A stretch of 64,000 nucleotides of DNA from Terana coerulea (lineage: Eukaryota; Basidiomycota; Agaricomycetes; Polyporales; Phanerochaetaceae), in assembly GCA_024811115.1 (NCBI GenBank), contig JAKOGH010000740.1, positions 1 through 64,000 on the forward strand. Direction: 5' to 3'. The notes under the pieces were generated by a model. The model was not told the DNA's origin. It worked only from the letters and a program-made list of their open reading frames with translations, and did not search any database. Shown piece by piece: positions 47,433-58,120 of the stretch (within the stretch, counting starts at the first letter, position 1; each line of letters starts with the position of its first letter). The translations under genes and the position numbers were made by a program.

Positions 47433-47547
47433 CGTGGAGAGATTATGGATAGCGTATGTCGTAAGGAGGTCGTAAAGCGTGCCCTTAAGTAGGGATTCGG
47501 AGGCAGTGTATCGTCGCACGAGGTGGACGGGGAGGCTTTTGAGGGCG
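47433..47547. other. GH16 upstream region
   Basis: Short sequence upstream of the GH16 start, presumably its leader. Nothing distinctive. Confidence 0.3.
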
Positions 47548-48231
47548 TCAGGGTAGAGAACGCCGGTGTGGTCGAAGTTTGTACATCTGCGGAGGACAGT
47601 TGGGTTCCTCGTGAACCTGGAGCGGACTCAGGCCCGCGCAGACGCGTGGTGAACACAACCGAATCACAACGTGACGGCGTGTTTCCGACGGACATTTCCG
47701 CATTCGGTATATCGCAGATGACGAGCTGTATTGTCCGGCGGTATAAGAAGGACAATACACACCGAGCGAGCACCGCCTTCCAGAGTCTATGGTGGTGAGA
47801 GGCAAGAGACGGACAGTCTGGGCATTGTGCTCGGGCGCCCGCCGCGGAAGCATTCTCAGAGGGCGCTTACGCTTGTAGGCCCAATCCAAGGCACGGCTGA
47901 TGTTCGCCCTACACGAGGCGACATCTGAAGCTTGAAGATTCGATATGCCGTGCGCGGTAGCATCGTATTTGTAATATGAAATTATTGCGATAGTACCTAT
48001 GCCTTTTGCTTTGGTCCGAATGTACTCGGCGAGAACCTTGCTGAGTAGATTGGCTTTGAGAAAGACTCCGTCAGCTGAGTTCCGCACAATAGGTAAAATT
48101 TTATGCTTGGTCTTAGTGCTGAGCAGCCATGCCTCTTGATGCGGTAGGATCTCCTGTCTCCGTAGCATCGTCGTAGATGCAAGTATGGCATGAGACTCGA
48201 GAGTCGAGACCAACCCTTGGGTAGACGCCAC
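47548..48231 (-). pseudogene. Possible fragment of a NACHT/ankyrin-type (STAND) protein
   Basis: This 227-codon frame contains WLLSTKTKHKILPIVRNSAD then GVFLKANLLSKVLAEYI. It resembles the segment following the NACHT domain in fungal NACHT-ankyrin proteins (a short helix ending W, then I(I/V)xxxxDGMF(L/W)AxLxxxxL). There is no P-loop, no ankyrin repeat and the rest of the frame is not family-like. If real, it is a broken remnant. The identification is weak. Confidence 0.25.
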
Positions 48232-48966
48232 GAAGGTGTGCGTCTATCAAGCCATCATGCAGCCAAGCAGGCGCCGTCTGCGCTGGTTCGCTCGGACTTC
48301 CAAGCTACCAGTTGGTTGGCATCCTGCACAGCACTCCTAGGCCTGTGCGACTTTCAGTTCATCAGGCAGAGCCAGGTTAGCACTGTTCGCTTGTAGTGGT
48401 GTATCGTCTGATAACAACCTGTGTTAGGCTCGATCGGCGTCTTGCAACCAGTGGGCAACCAACCGCCGGCGGGACAACTCACCCAGCCTTCCCGCTTTCC
48501 GACAACTGACACGCTCTTCTCTCGCACGGGCGGTGCGCTATAGTACACGTGTGCAGTGCTACGCTCGACCGTGGTTATATATTGTACGAGCATTTCAAGG
48601 TCGTGCAACTTTAAATTTGGCATGTAACAACGTGGCTACCAGACTCGGAAAAGAAGAAATAATCATATGGATGCTCGATTCGGGAGTGCAGAAGAAGTGA
48701 CCACACTATAGGCCGGAGCCGAATACTTTCAACGCATATATCCTTATAAAACAATATAGGACCACGCTTGGAGCAGTTCTAACCACCCAACTTCCTCTCC
48801 TTGACGATGCGGGCGGGGATGAAGAGCGATGTAACGCACTTCCCGGACGACATCCATCCACTTCGGGTTCGGGTTCGGGATTCGTTAGCTTTATCCCAAC
48901 CATGTCCCGGCTCGCCTGCACAGCACTTTGGGGTCTCTATAAACCTTCCGCCCGCAAATCTCGACT
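48232..48966. other. Intergenic region upstream of the GT8 gene
   Basis: About 0.7 kb. A TTATAAAA word at 48744-48751 lies about 215 bp before the GT8 ATG and could be its TATA element if the leader is long. No other feature. Confidence 0.4.
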
Positions 48967-50170
48967 ATGCTTTCCCCATCTCTCGCCAGAAACGTCAAAT
49001 TATCTAACTACAACCTCGCCGTCATGCTACCAGCAACGTTTTCACTCGCTATAAGGAGTACGCGCCCATCGGCGCCCATCCCCGCAAGAAGCCAAAGCTG
49101 TGGATGGTCCTTGTCGCAGCGCTGGTCGCCGCCTCGATAATAGTGAACATTGTGTTCGTTGTCCGGCATCTAAAACATTGGACAATTCCCTTAGACGACT
49201 ATCAAAAGCTGTAAGCACTCACCTCGCAATTTTAAGGACATAAATACTAACGCTCCGCTCAGTAAAAATTACCCACTAGTTAATAGCTCTCTGCTCTTGT
49301 CTACAAACCCGCACTCCAACTCTAATCCCAACGACAACGCAATCGTAACGACTCTCTATTCAGACTCATTTGCGCCCGCTGTCGCCGCACTCGGGCACTC
49401 CCTTCGAAAGGTCAACACCACCGCCCGCCTTATCGTGTTATACATCCCCGAACAGGTCTCCACGCAAGCTCTCTGCCTGGCCACCACCTCACGCTTTTCC
49501 GCACGCCCTGTCGCACGTATCCCGCCGCCGCTCAACGGTGCGGGCATCATACCACGGTTCGGGGACCAGTGCACGAAGCTCACGGTGTGGACGCTCGACC
49601 GCATGGACCCGCCCGTGCGCGCGCTCGTGTACCTCGACGCGGGGACCCTTGTCCTGCGCAACTTCGACGAGCTGTTCGGGCTGCCGTACGGCTTCGCGGC
49701 GGTGCCAGACGTGTACGCAGACGCACGGAGCTTCACGACGAACTTCAACGCAGGCGTGATGTTCATCCGCCCGGACAGCGCGCTGTTCGACGCGATGCTC
49801 GCGGTGCTCCCCACCGCGCGGTACCCCCACAATATGGCGGAGCAGGCGTTTCTGAACCAGTACTTCGCAACGGACGTCGTGCGGCTGCCGTATGCGTACA
49901 ACGGGAACCTCGGAGCTCAAGGACCGCAGCCCGCCCGTGTGGGCTGGCATCCGCGACGAAATGCGCATCATGCATTACACGCTGATCAAGCCGTTTGTCG
50001 CGAAGAATTATGGGAGTCTGGCGCCGGATAAGGTGCATGCGAGGGTAGAGGAGGCGGCGAAGTTGTACAGGGGCTTGTTTCGCGATGAGATGCTGCTCTG
50101 GGAAGAGATGTGGGAAGAGACTAGAGTTACATATGCCAGTCAGATGGCTCAATGCCACTGGTCAGGATAA
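48967..50170 (+). CDS. Type II membrane GT8-family (glycogenin-like) glycosyltransferase with altered DxD motif
   Basis: A short cytosolic tail (with a probable missing base near 49026) precedes the signal anchor LWMVLVAALVAASIIVNIVF and a stem. The GT-A fold follows: AIVTTLYSDSFAPAVAALGH, IIPRFGDQCTKLTVWTLD, RALVYLDAGTLVLRNFDELF, TTNFNAGVMFIRPD and MRIMHYTLIKPF. In GT8 enzymes the metal-binding motif is DxD (YLDADTLV), and here the second Asp is Gly (DAG). An intron lies at about 49212-49260. A frame slip (one extra or two missing bases) near 49910 separates YAYNGNL from the LKDRSPPVWAGIRDEM segment. The likely location is the Golgi. Whether it is catalytically active is doubtful because of DAG. 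Confidence 0.82.
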
Positions 50171-50292
50171 GTCCGTCATAGTATAGAACATACACAATCA
50201 ACTCTATTTAAACTAACTATTCCGAGAATTAGCTACCGGGTATAGACTCTAGTCAGGCTTTCAGGGCTAGACGCCACAAAGATGGGCGGCTA

Positions 50293-51115
50293 ATGAGGTC
50301 GCCGACCTGGCGCTTGGCAGTCTGTTACTCCTCCGACTGCCACACCCACTACTTCTCCAAGCCAGTGTATGGTTCTACATGGCCCAACATTCTCGCTATC
50401 CCGCAAAATGGCACTGTCAGCCGTACACAGAGGTGTAGCCTTCGAAGAACGCACCATGCGTCTCCTACAGGAGAATATGTCGATGTCGTTGCGTCGCGTC
50501 GGCGGGAAGGCCGACGGCGGCATCGACCTGCAGGGCTGGTGGTGGCTGCCCACGAACCACGTATCCTCCGACGCCTCACCGGTGGGATACAGGCGCGTTC
50601 GTGTATTGGCGCAGTGCAAGGACGAGGCCAAGAAGTTGAGCCCCAAATACGTGCGGGAGATGGAAGGAGTCTTACACCGTTACAACACGACCCCGCGAAC
50701 CAGCTACTCCGGAGCGCCAACAGACGAGCTGTTAACCGGCCCTACCGTCGGCCTACTTATATCATCTTCCACCTTCTCCAAACTTGCACTTCTACGTGCC
50801 CATTCATCATCGCTGCCCTTTGTTCTGCTCCATCTCCCAGCCGAGCACAACGTCGAGAACTCTGAAAGTCAAGTCGCAAATCAGGATGATGATCTCCTGC
50901 GACCTTCGGAAGACGCATTTGGCTCTATAGCATTTAACCCTGCTTTGGGGGGTAAAGGTGGCATGTTAGGGGGAGAGTATGAGGCAAGGTGGGAGTACTC
51001 TTCCGGCAGGGCTTCCGCAGGACGGTTGGGCTTATGGTGGAGAGGTGTACGATTAAACAGCTGGACGCCCGACGCCGAGCAAATGGGGTCTACAACAAAA
51101 AGTATAGAAGTCTAA
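50293..51115 (+). CDS. RRG7: RRG7-like (DUF2034) mitochondrial restriction-endonuclease-fold protein
   Basis: The PD-(D/E)xK core is visible: GVAFEERTMRLLQENMSMSL (first Glu), RRVGGKADGGIDLQGWWWLP (Asp) and RVRVLAQCKDEAKKLSPKYV (QxK). This is the signature of the fungal Rrg7/DUF2034 family, Mrr-like nuclease-fold proteins needed for respiratory growth in yeast and located in mitochondria. The C-terminal half is Ser-rich and less conserved, ending TTKSIEV-TAA. The N-terminus is uncertain. An ATG at 50293 opens a possible presequence exon (MRSPTWRLAVCYSS) that may be spliced (about 50368-50420) to the core. The internal ATG at 50408 is an alternative start. Confidence 0.75.
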
Positions 51116-51361
51116 TCACTTAATGGATAATAATAACGGGCGAAATACAGGTCGAATTGAAGCACGATGCTAATAACGGTGTCGAACTAGAGTATTCTAC
51201 AAGGAATCTAAGCATGACAAAAGCTCTACGCCATGGACTAGCAATGGATAGAGTAGGAGAACAATAATGTGGTATAGGATCAGAATAGGAAATTTATACG
51301 AATATGTCGCGTAGTGATTAGGCTGCGTTGAGCAAATGACCGCGATGGTCAAGTCCGAATA

Positions 51362-54300
51362 CTAGATGAACAGAACGTCAGAGGGAATCGATGAAGCGGA
51401 AGGGAGGAGCGCACGGTTGGCCAACTCTTTCACACTCAATCCTGCGAGCGTGCATTAGTTCATTCGACATGACAGAATCGTCGCAACTTACTGCCGATCT
51501 TCTTGCCGGTACCTTCACCGAGACAGCCATCTGCGAGGTTCTTCTTGCGCTCCTGCAAGGCAAGCACGCGATCCTCTACTGTGTCGGATATCACGAGACG
51601 GTGTACGAAGACCGGGCGATTTTGACCTAAAAGCGAGAGTCAACTATGTGGGGCCAAGGCTCGAACCTACGATGCGTACCAAGACGATGCACTCGGTCGT
51701 ACGCCTGCTGCTCAATGGCGAGACTCCATCCAAGGTCAAGGTTGATGACCCTGTTCGCACGAGTCAAATTCAAGCCGACACCGCCGCACTTCAGGCTCAT
51801 GAGCATGACAGTGGCCTTGTCCTTGGACATAAAGGCGCGGACGGCTTTGTCGCGCATGGCTCTGGACATGGAGCCCTGGTACCTGTAGACGCATCAGTAT
51901 ACATACAAGCGAGCATTGTTGTGTGATACATACTTCACGTGTGCAATCTGGTTCTCCGACAGATAACCCGAGACCAACTTCAAGCATTCGGTCCACTGAG
52001 AGATGACAAGAGTCTAAATCGCGCTTAGTTGAGTTCGCGATTCTTAACTAGAGAAGGCTCACCTTCTCCTCAGGATGATCCTCCGCCCATTTCTTCAACG
52101 AATCCATCATGTGTTTCATCTTTGTGGAAGGGAGGAACTTGGACATAAGCTTGATCTGTCCTGAGCCCTGGGAACCGTCCGGTCCAGCACCAAATATGAT
52201 ATCGTCGTCTTCATCGTCGGAGATGATGATAACCTCCTTCTTCTTGCCCTTGAGACGCCACTTCAGCGCCTGACGCTCTGCGTGCTCATCTTCATCCTCG
52301 TCGTCCTCGATGATGAAGTCGTTCATGTCGTCATCGCCATCGTCCTCCTCGTCCTCTTCTTCCTCGTCGGAATCCAGAACGCGCCTTGCGCTGATTTTGC
52401 GCTTGCGCACAACCATTCCGGGCTTCGGCTCAACCTTGGGCACGATGTCGATCATCTTGACATCGCCTTCAGCGTCAAGAACATCGTCTGCAAGCTCGGC
52501 ATCCGTAGGCTCGAAGGCCGCTCGCGAGAAAAGTTTGTCTCCCGAGATGGGCTGCCGACAAGTCGGACAAGGCCGCTCGTTGGCCTTGTATCGTGTCACC
52601 TCGTTCGCGTCCTCACGAAGTGCACCGTTCAGAACATTGGCTATAAGAGCGGCATTGAATTATGATTTTCCCCAATGATGAGCACGGCACTTACTGATGC
52701 AGTCTCGGCAGAACGAGTGGCCACAGGTTGTGATAACAGCATCGGTGTAGTTGTCGAAGCACACAGGACACTCGACGTCGTCGCCTTCCAAAGCAGCATC
52801 CGGCGACTAATTAGAGAGAATCAGACAAGTCCATGGATACTTCCGCGTAGATGAGGGTATATACCTCTTTCTCTGCGGCAATGCGGTCGAGCGCGATTTG
52901 CTTTAACTTGGCTTTCATGCGCTTCACAAAGTCAGCGGACATAGATCTCTCAGCACGGAGAAGCTCCATATGACGCGCCCCTTCTTCTTCGGTCTCAGCG
53001 CCGACGAACGCGACCCCCTCTTCTTGGATCAAGGCGGGGTGAGAGCAGACTTGACGGAGGCGGAGAAGCAGAACAAGCACTAAAGGGAGACAACAGCGCA
53101 TCAGCTTGATCGACACAACAATGTGCACGCCCAAGCCAACCTTGAGTATAGTTCTTCAGCACGGTTCCAGCCCTGAGGAACTTGTTGAATGTTGCTTGAG
53201 ATCGTGCTTCGACCTATGAATATTGAGGTCAATGTCACAAGCTACACAATGACATAAAGACACTCACCATTTTGTAGATCGCGCGCTCTTCCAAGCTGAA
53301 CTCCAACTTGTTCATGACAATCTCCTTGTCAGGCAGCTCGATTAATCGCTTGCCATCCAATTGCTGTCTCTTATGTCACTACTCGCGAACTATTGGAGAG
53401 GAAAGTCGAATACTCACAGTATCCTTCTTGCGGCGTAAGAGCACTCCCTTGAAGATGGCTTGTAGCCTCAGGGTCGCGAGGTCAGCTAGTAGGATGGTGA
53501 GTTGCGTACCAGGGAAGGGTCGCTGACGGACTCACGCTGCTTCTTCTCGATACGAGCAATGTGCGAATTGAACTTATCCCAGTCATACCATGGTCGGTAC
53601 TGGAGGAATCGGAGCAGACCATACGCGTCTGACAGAGTGTTGATGATGGGAGTGCTACCGACGAGATATAAGCATATTTCTAGCGTTTAGCACGTAGGCA
53701 ACCTCATCAAAACTTACCCCGTGAGACACCAGCGATATGTGGCATCGACCTTGGTGACGGCTCGAGAGATACCTGTTGTTGAGAGTCAGCAGCAGAACCA
53801 TGATAGGTTCTGTCATAACGCACGGGTTCGCCTGTTTCGGACGTTCTGTGCCTCATCAAGGACTACGCGATGCCTACGACCTTGACGTCAGACCACAACC
53901 TGGAAAGATATTACGCATATACGAACCACTGGACTCAAAGATGAGCGCATGCTGGCAGACTACTCAAAACAGAAGAACTCACATCCATGTGAAACAACGG
54001 CCCCAACGTCTTCTTCGCTCTTTTCTTGCTGTGCTTCTCTTCGTCTGATTCATCGTCGACGAGCCAACCCATTTTCTTCTTCTTCTTCTTTCTTGCCTTC
54101 TCCTTCTCAGCGACCTCGTCGTCCGGCCATTCATTCGCGAGAGTCTACATTTACGGCTTAGTAGTGGGTCACATCTGCGAGTAGACCGAGAATGTGCGCA
54201 CATGGAAGGTGGTGAGAATTACGTCGTACTTCCGGAGCTCATCAAGTTTGCGGGGCTTATTGTTCCCTGAGTACACCTTCAGTATGTCGCTGGTGGCGGC

Positions 54301-56474
54301 TGTGTAGGCACTTACCATGATAAATGAGACACTTTAACCCGACGTTAGTCTTCATTTCTATTTCGAGCTGCCACTGATCCAACAGAGCAACAGGAGCGAC
54401 GATGAGCGTCGACTTCCTCAACGGGTTCGGGGACCGGTTTGTCGTAATCACAGCAATCATCTGGACGGTCTGTAACACTCGCCTCAGCACAAAGTATGCG
54501 CATATACCCGGTATTCGACAGGAAACGCACCTTGCCAAGTCCCATCTCGTCACCCAAGCATCCGCCTTTGTCAGCACTCTTCTCCTTCTCGAGCATCCAT
54601 GCGACGCCGATGGCTTGGTGAGGCATCAATGCAACCTCCATGCCAGGCAAAGGTTGAAACAATTCGGGCAGACCGAGCTTCTCAAGGGCCGAATCGACGT
54701 TAGCGTTGCCGTCGAACTGTTCGGCGTTTCCTGCTGCGATGAGGAATTTGTCGATGCTGTTGGCATGTTAGTACAAGCCGCGATCCAGGGGGAAATATAT
54801 ACTGACTCGTCTGCTTTGGCCACAGGTCCAACGAACGAATCGCGACCCCGCCCATAAAAGTTGCCGTCGTCATCGAAGCGTTCGTCATCGCTATGCGGGT
54901 CTGGAAGCAAAGGGTCGCGCCGAAGCATTGGGCCGAAGTCGAATCTGGGACCAGCCCCTCCTCCAGCTTGAAGGGGTTCAATGGAGCCGGGGGAGCCCCA
55001 AGCCTGACATTGGATCCCGACGCAATAGGTATGTGCTGCTGCGGGATATTCGCATTGTTCACAACGAGGGGATATTGCGCATATGCAAGATTCTGGAACA
55101 CCGGGGGAAGTTGGACATTGGACCCTGATGCGACAGGGACGTTCTGTAGAGGCACATGCCGAACTGTACCAACGGGCATGGAAGGAATGGAGGCGTTGTA
55201 CTCCTCCTTCTGGGCCATAAGGGTGGCCAGCTCCCGTTCGAGCTTTACAATGCGCGTCTGGTCGGCCTTAGTCTTGTTAAACTTCGCCCGCGCCCTCGCC
55301 ACAGTTGCCTGCGTACGGCTAATCTGAAGTTGGATGTCTGCAAGCCGTAGCCTCGTCTCCTCCATCTCCTCGTTCTTCACATAGCGCGCCTTTGACGGGG
55401 ATGCGTTCATGTCGCCAAAAGATGGCTCACGGTTGACAATGCCGAGAGGAGTCTTCGGGGTGTCGCTCGCCTCGACCTTCAGCCTCTTGGCAGGAGGTAC
55501 GGGAGGCATGGGAAGCCGCAGGTCAGGCTGCTCCTCTTTCTTGACAGGAAGCATGGCGTCTGTGCGCATTTCCGACCGTCTCTTCCTAGGAATGATGGGC
55601 TCCGAGGGCTCAGCCTTGACAAGGGTCTGATCCGTGGTAGACGGCCGCATGGACGCAATGCGACCGGCTGTGCTCGTGAACGCCTTGGAAGGGGTGGATG
55701 GTCTACTGGACGGGCTGAAGCCTGTGCTAGCGTCCAGAGCATCAAGCAATGCAGAGCGTCGTGCTACCTGCGTGTGCGGCGTCGACGCTGGGACCTGTAC
55801 AAAGGATGAGCGGGAATGATCGAAATATGGACATCCAAGTATCTATCTTGGATGGAGAAGATCGTACCGAAGCTTTCCCTGAACGGACGCGCCTTTCCCG
55901 TGCTTCGCGGTGCTTTGGCTCCACGATAACATGCATCTAAAGGGCGCATATAATGACATGTTAAATCAAGGCGCTCACAGAAATCTTCAGTGATTGGTCG
56001 TCACGTACCCTGTAGCCAGATAACGACCCTACACCGGACGACAAACCATAATCCGAAGCGTTGATACGTTTAACGAACGGGACTTCTGCATATTTGCACC
56101 CGTCTTCTAAGCAAATTGCGATCCCCCCTATAAATTTGAGCGTGTCAGCTTTACTTTAATGAGCGCGACGCGTGAAAACCACTCACGGTGCTTCCCAGGC
56201 TCCAAAGTAACGCGAAACTATGCGACAAGTTAGTACATGGCGTCCATTAGTTTCGACGAAGGCATACGCACATTTGTGTCATGAGGATAGAGATTGACAT
56301 GTTTTTCAAGCTCACGATAGTATTCGGTCAGGGACGGTTTGGCCTATTACGTGAGAAGTAAGAACGTGGCGTTAAGCTCGCCTTGAGGCCGGTACTCACG
56401 ATGAAGTCGATTTGATCTCCTAATTGCTTCTTCGCCAACTCTAAGACGTGCGGAGGGACGCCGTCGCGCGACAT
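51362..56474 (-). CDS. SNF2-family DNA translocase with internal RING finger, ULS1/RAD16-like (one apparent frameshift)
   Basis: This is a chromatin/DNA translocase with probable ubiquitin- or SUMO-linked ligase function. The N-terminus [20 protein letters not shown] opens a family-specific domain,  then a Ser/Pro-rich linker and a coiled coil ([20 protein letters not shown]...). The helicase lobe 1 has [16 protein letters not shown] (Walker A) and [10 protein letters not shown] (DEAQ Walker B). Next come an RING finger ([25 protein letters not shown] ... CPTCRQPI), an acidic insert ([19 protein letters not shown]) and lobe 2 ([38 protein letters not shown]). It ends [19 protein letters not shown]...-TAG. 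About 15 or more introns are removed. The RING lies between the lobes as in RAD5/RAD16/ULS1/HLTF. One missing base at about 54942 (adding it gives VPDFDFGPM). Confidence 0.88.
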
Positions 56475-56898
56475 GGCGACGTACGGGGCGAAGGGGCGGA
56501 GAAAGTGGCGGTTGACTCGCAACCGACGGCGCCAACTAAATGGGCGCGTCGGCAGTGTTTGTTGACGGTTTGTCCGCGGCGTCGGACCATCCAATTTGGC
56601 CACCCGATGGCCCAAAGCGGAAGGCAGGCGGAAGGCCACACGGGCCACCGAAAATTACACAGCATGCACACTTTGTTTCCGAAATTGCTTCTCCGTGACC
56701 TTCTGCCGGACCAAAAGCACAGTACCGTCATTTCACATCACACAAAACAATCATTCAAGTCGCTTGACAATGCAATTATTGTCCGTATCCATAGTACAAG
56801 CTAATGATGACGCATACATCTGTACTCGTCCTTCAAAATGATAGATAGTGGTGATGGCGCGCAAAGGGCGCAGTCCGGTATTATCGCTTTGCATCCCT
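56475..56898. other. Intergenic region between PMP3 and the SNF2 gene
   Basis: About 0.4 kb between two minus-strand genes. It should hold the SNF2 promoter and the PMP3 3' flank. No other feature recognised. Confidence 0.45.
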
Positions 56899-57449
56899 TT
56901 ACCGGACGTATGCACCGCCAGTGGAACCGTAGTTGACGGCTGCCTGACCGGGAGCGAGACCGGGTTGGCCATACAAAGGCTCGTATGTACCGTTGCCGAC
57001 GTCTATAGTAAGAGCTTTAGCAAGCGATACGAATGATCAACGTTATCCTGACTCACAGCGGTAGCCACCCCGGCCGTAACGCTCCTCTGCCTTCATCTTC
57101 TTGTAGATCAACCAGAATGCGTGCTAGAGTGGGGAATCACGAGAGTCAGCACAAATAAGAATTGGTTTACCAAAGACCACTGACAAGATGACCGGGAAGG
57201 TATCCCAAGCTACGCAAGCATTGTGAGTTTTCGGCTATTTTAACCAGAGAGCGGCGAAACGTACACAGTCAAGAGGATGTTGATGAGCAAGTCACAGCTG
57301 CATCCTGTGATGAAGCCCGCAGCAGCAGGTGGGAAGAGAATAGCGACCTATAGTCCACAACGATGTCAGCCCTGCGCTGGGGTGGTCATCCCGTGCCATC
57401 TGTGGCGACTCACGATGATAAGGAGAACGTCGGAACCGTGAACTGCCAT
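56899..57449 (-). CDS. PMP3: PMP3/UPF0057 plasma-membrane proteolipid
   Basis: This is a small hydrophobic protein that modulates plasma-membrane potential and salt tolerance. Exons join to MAVHGSDVLLIIVAILFPPA, AAGFITGCSCDLLINILLT and LGYLPGHLHAFWLIYKKMKA, giving two transmembrane helices and the UPF0057 signature (FPPAxxGxxxGCxxDxxINxLLxxLGYxPGxxHAxW). A C-terminal extension follows (YGRGGYRYVGNGTYEPLYGQ ... AYVR-TAA), as in other basidiomycete members. Four short introns are removed with the frame intact. Confidence 0.95.
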
Positions 57450-58120
57450 TGTTAGGAGGTGTAGAGTCGAGGGTGGTAAGAAGGAGTAGGTGAGGTAGCG
57501 TGTAGTGGTCGTAAGAGATGTGAAGTGAGGTGGTGGTAGGAGGCGAAAGTGCTTTTGAAGGTTAGGGCACGTTGATCAACGGTGGAGACTGCGCCGCGAG
57601 GCACCGCAACCCCAGCTGATGACGTACAGTCACGCGTCACATTCGTGACAGGCGCCGGTCCCGCAGCGCTGCACGCAGTCAAACCGCATGGAACATGAAC
57701 TCAGGTTAATTCGACTTGACTCGCTGAGTGAAGTTGCACAGCGCGCGCACTGCAATCCCAAAACTCCTGCAGCAAGGAAAAGCAGTATTACAAGTACTGT
57801 CATACAACAGCAGACAGGGGCAACAATTAAGTTGATACGTATAGATGCGAGGTAGAGAAAGGCCCCAAGAAATCTGAATAGAATAAGCGATTGGAAGACA
57901 ACACACTAGGCATGAATGGAATGCAACATGTCGTTAGAGGTAGTAGAGCGAAAGGAGCGTGATGATGCTGTAGACAACAAGTGTAGAACGAGAGTACAAA
58001 TGCAATTCAACTGATTTCAGAAGGACTCAAGAGTGAGAGCGAGACATGCGTGGTGGGCGTGAGTGTGAACATATCTGTGCCGTCCGTGTTTATGTATTCG
58101 ACCACATGAGGGAGTATAAG
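57450..58120. other. Intergenic spacer
   Basis: About 0.7 kb. Contains the PMP3 upstream region on one side and the LARP 3' flank on the other. No gene or repeat. Confidence 0.45.
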
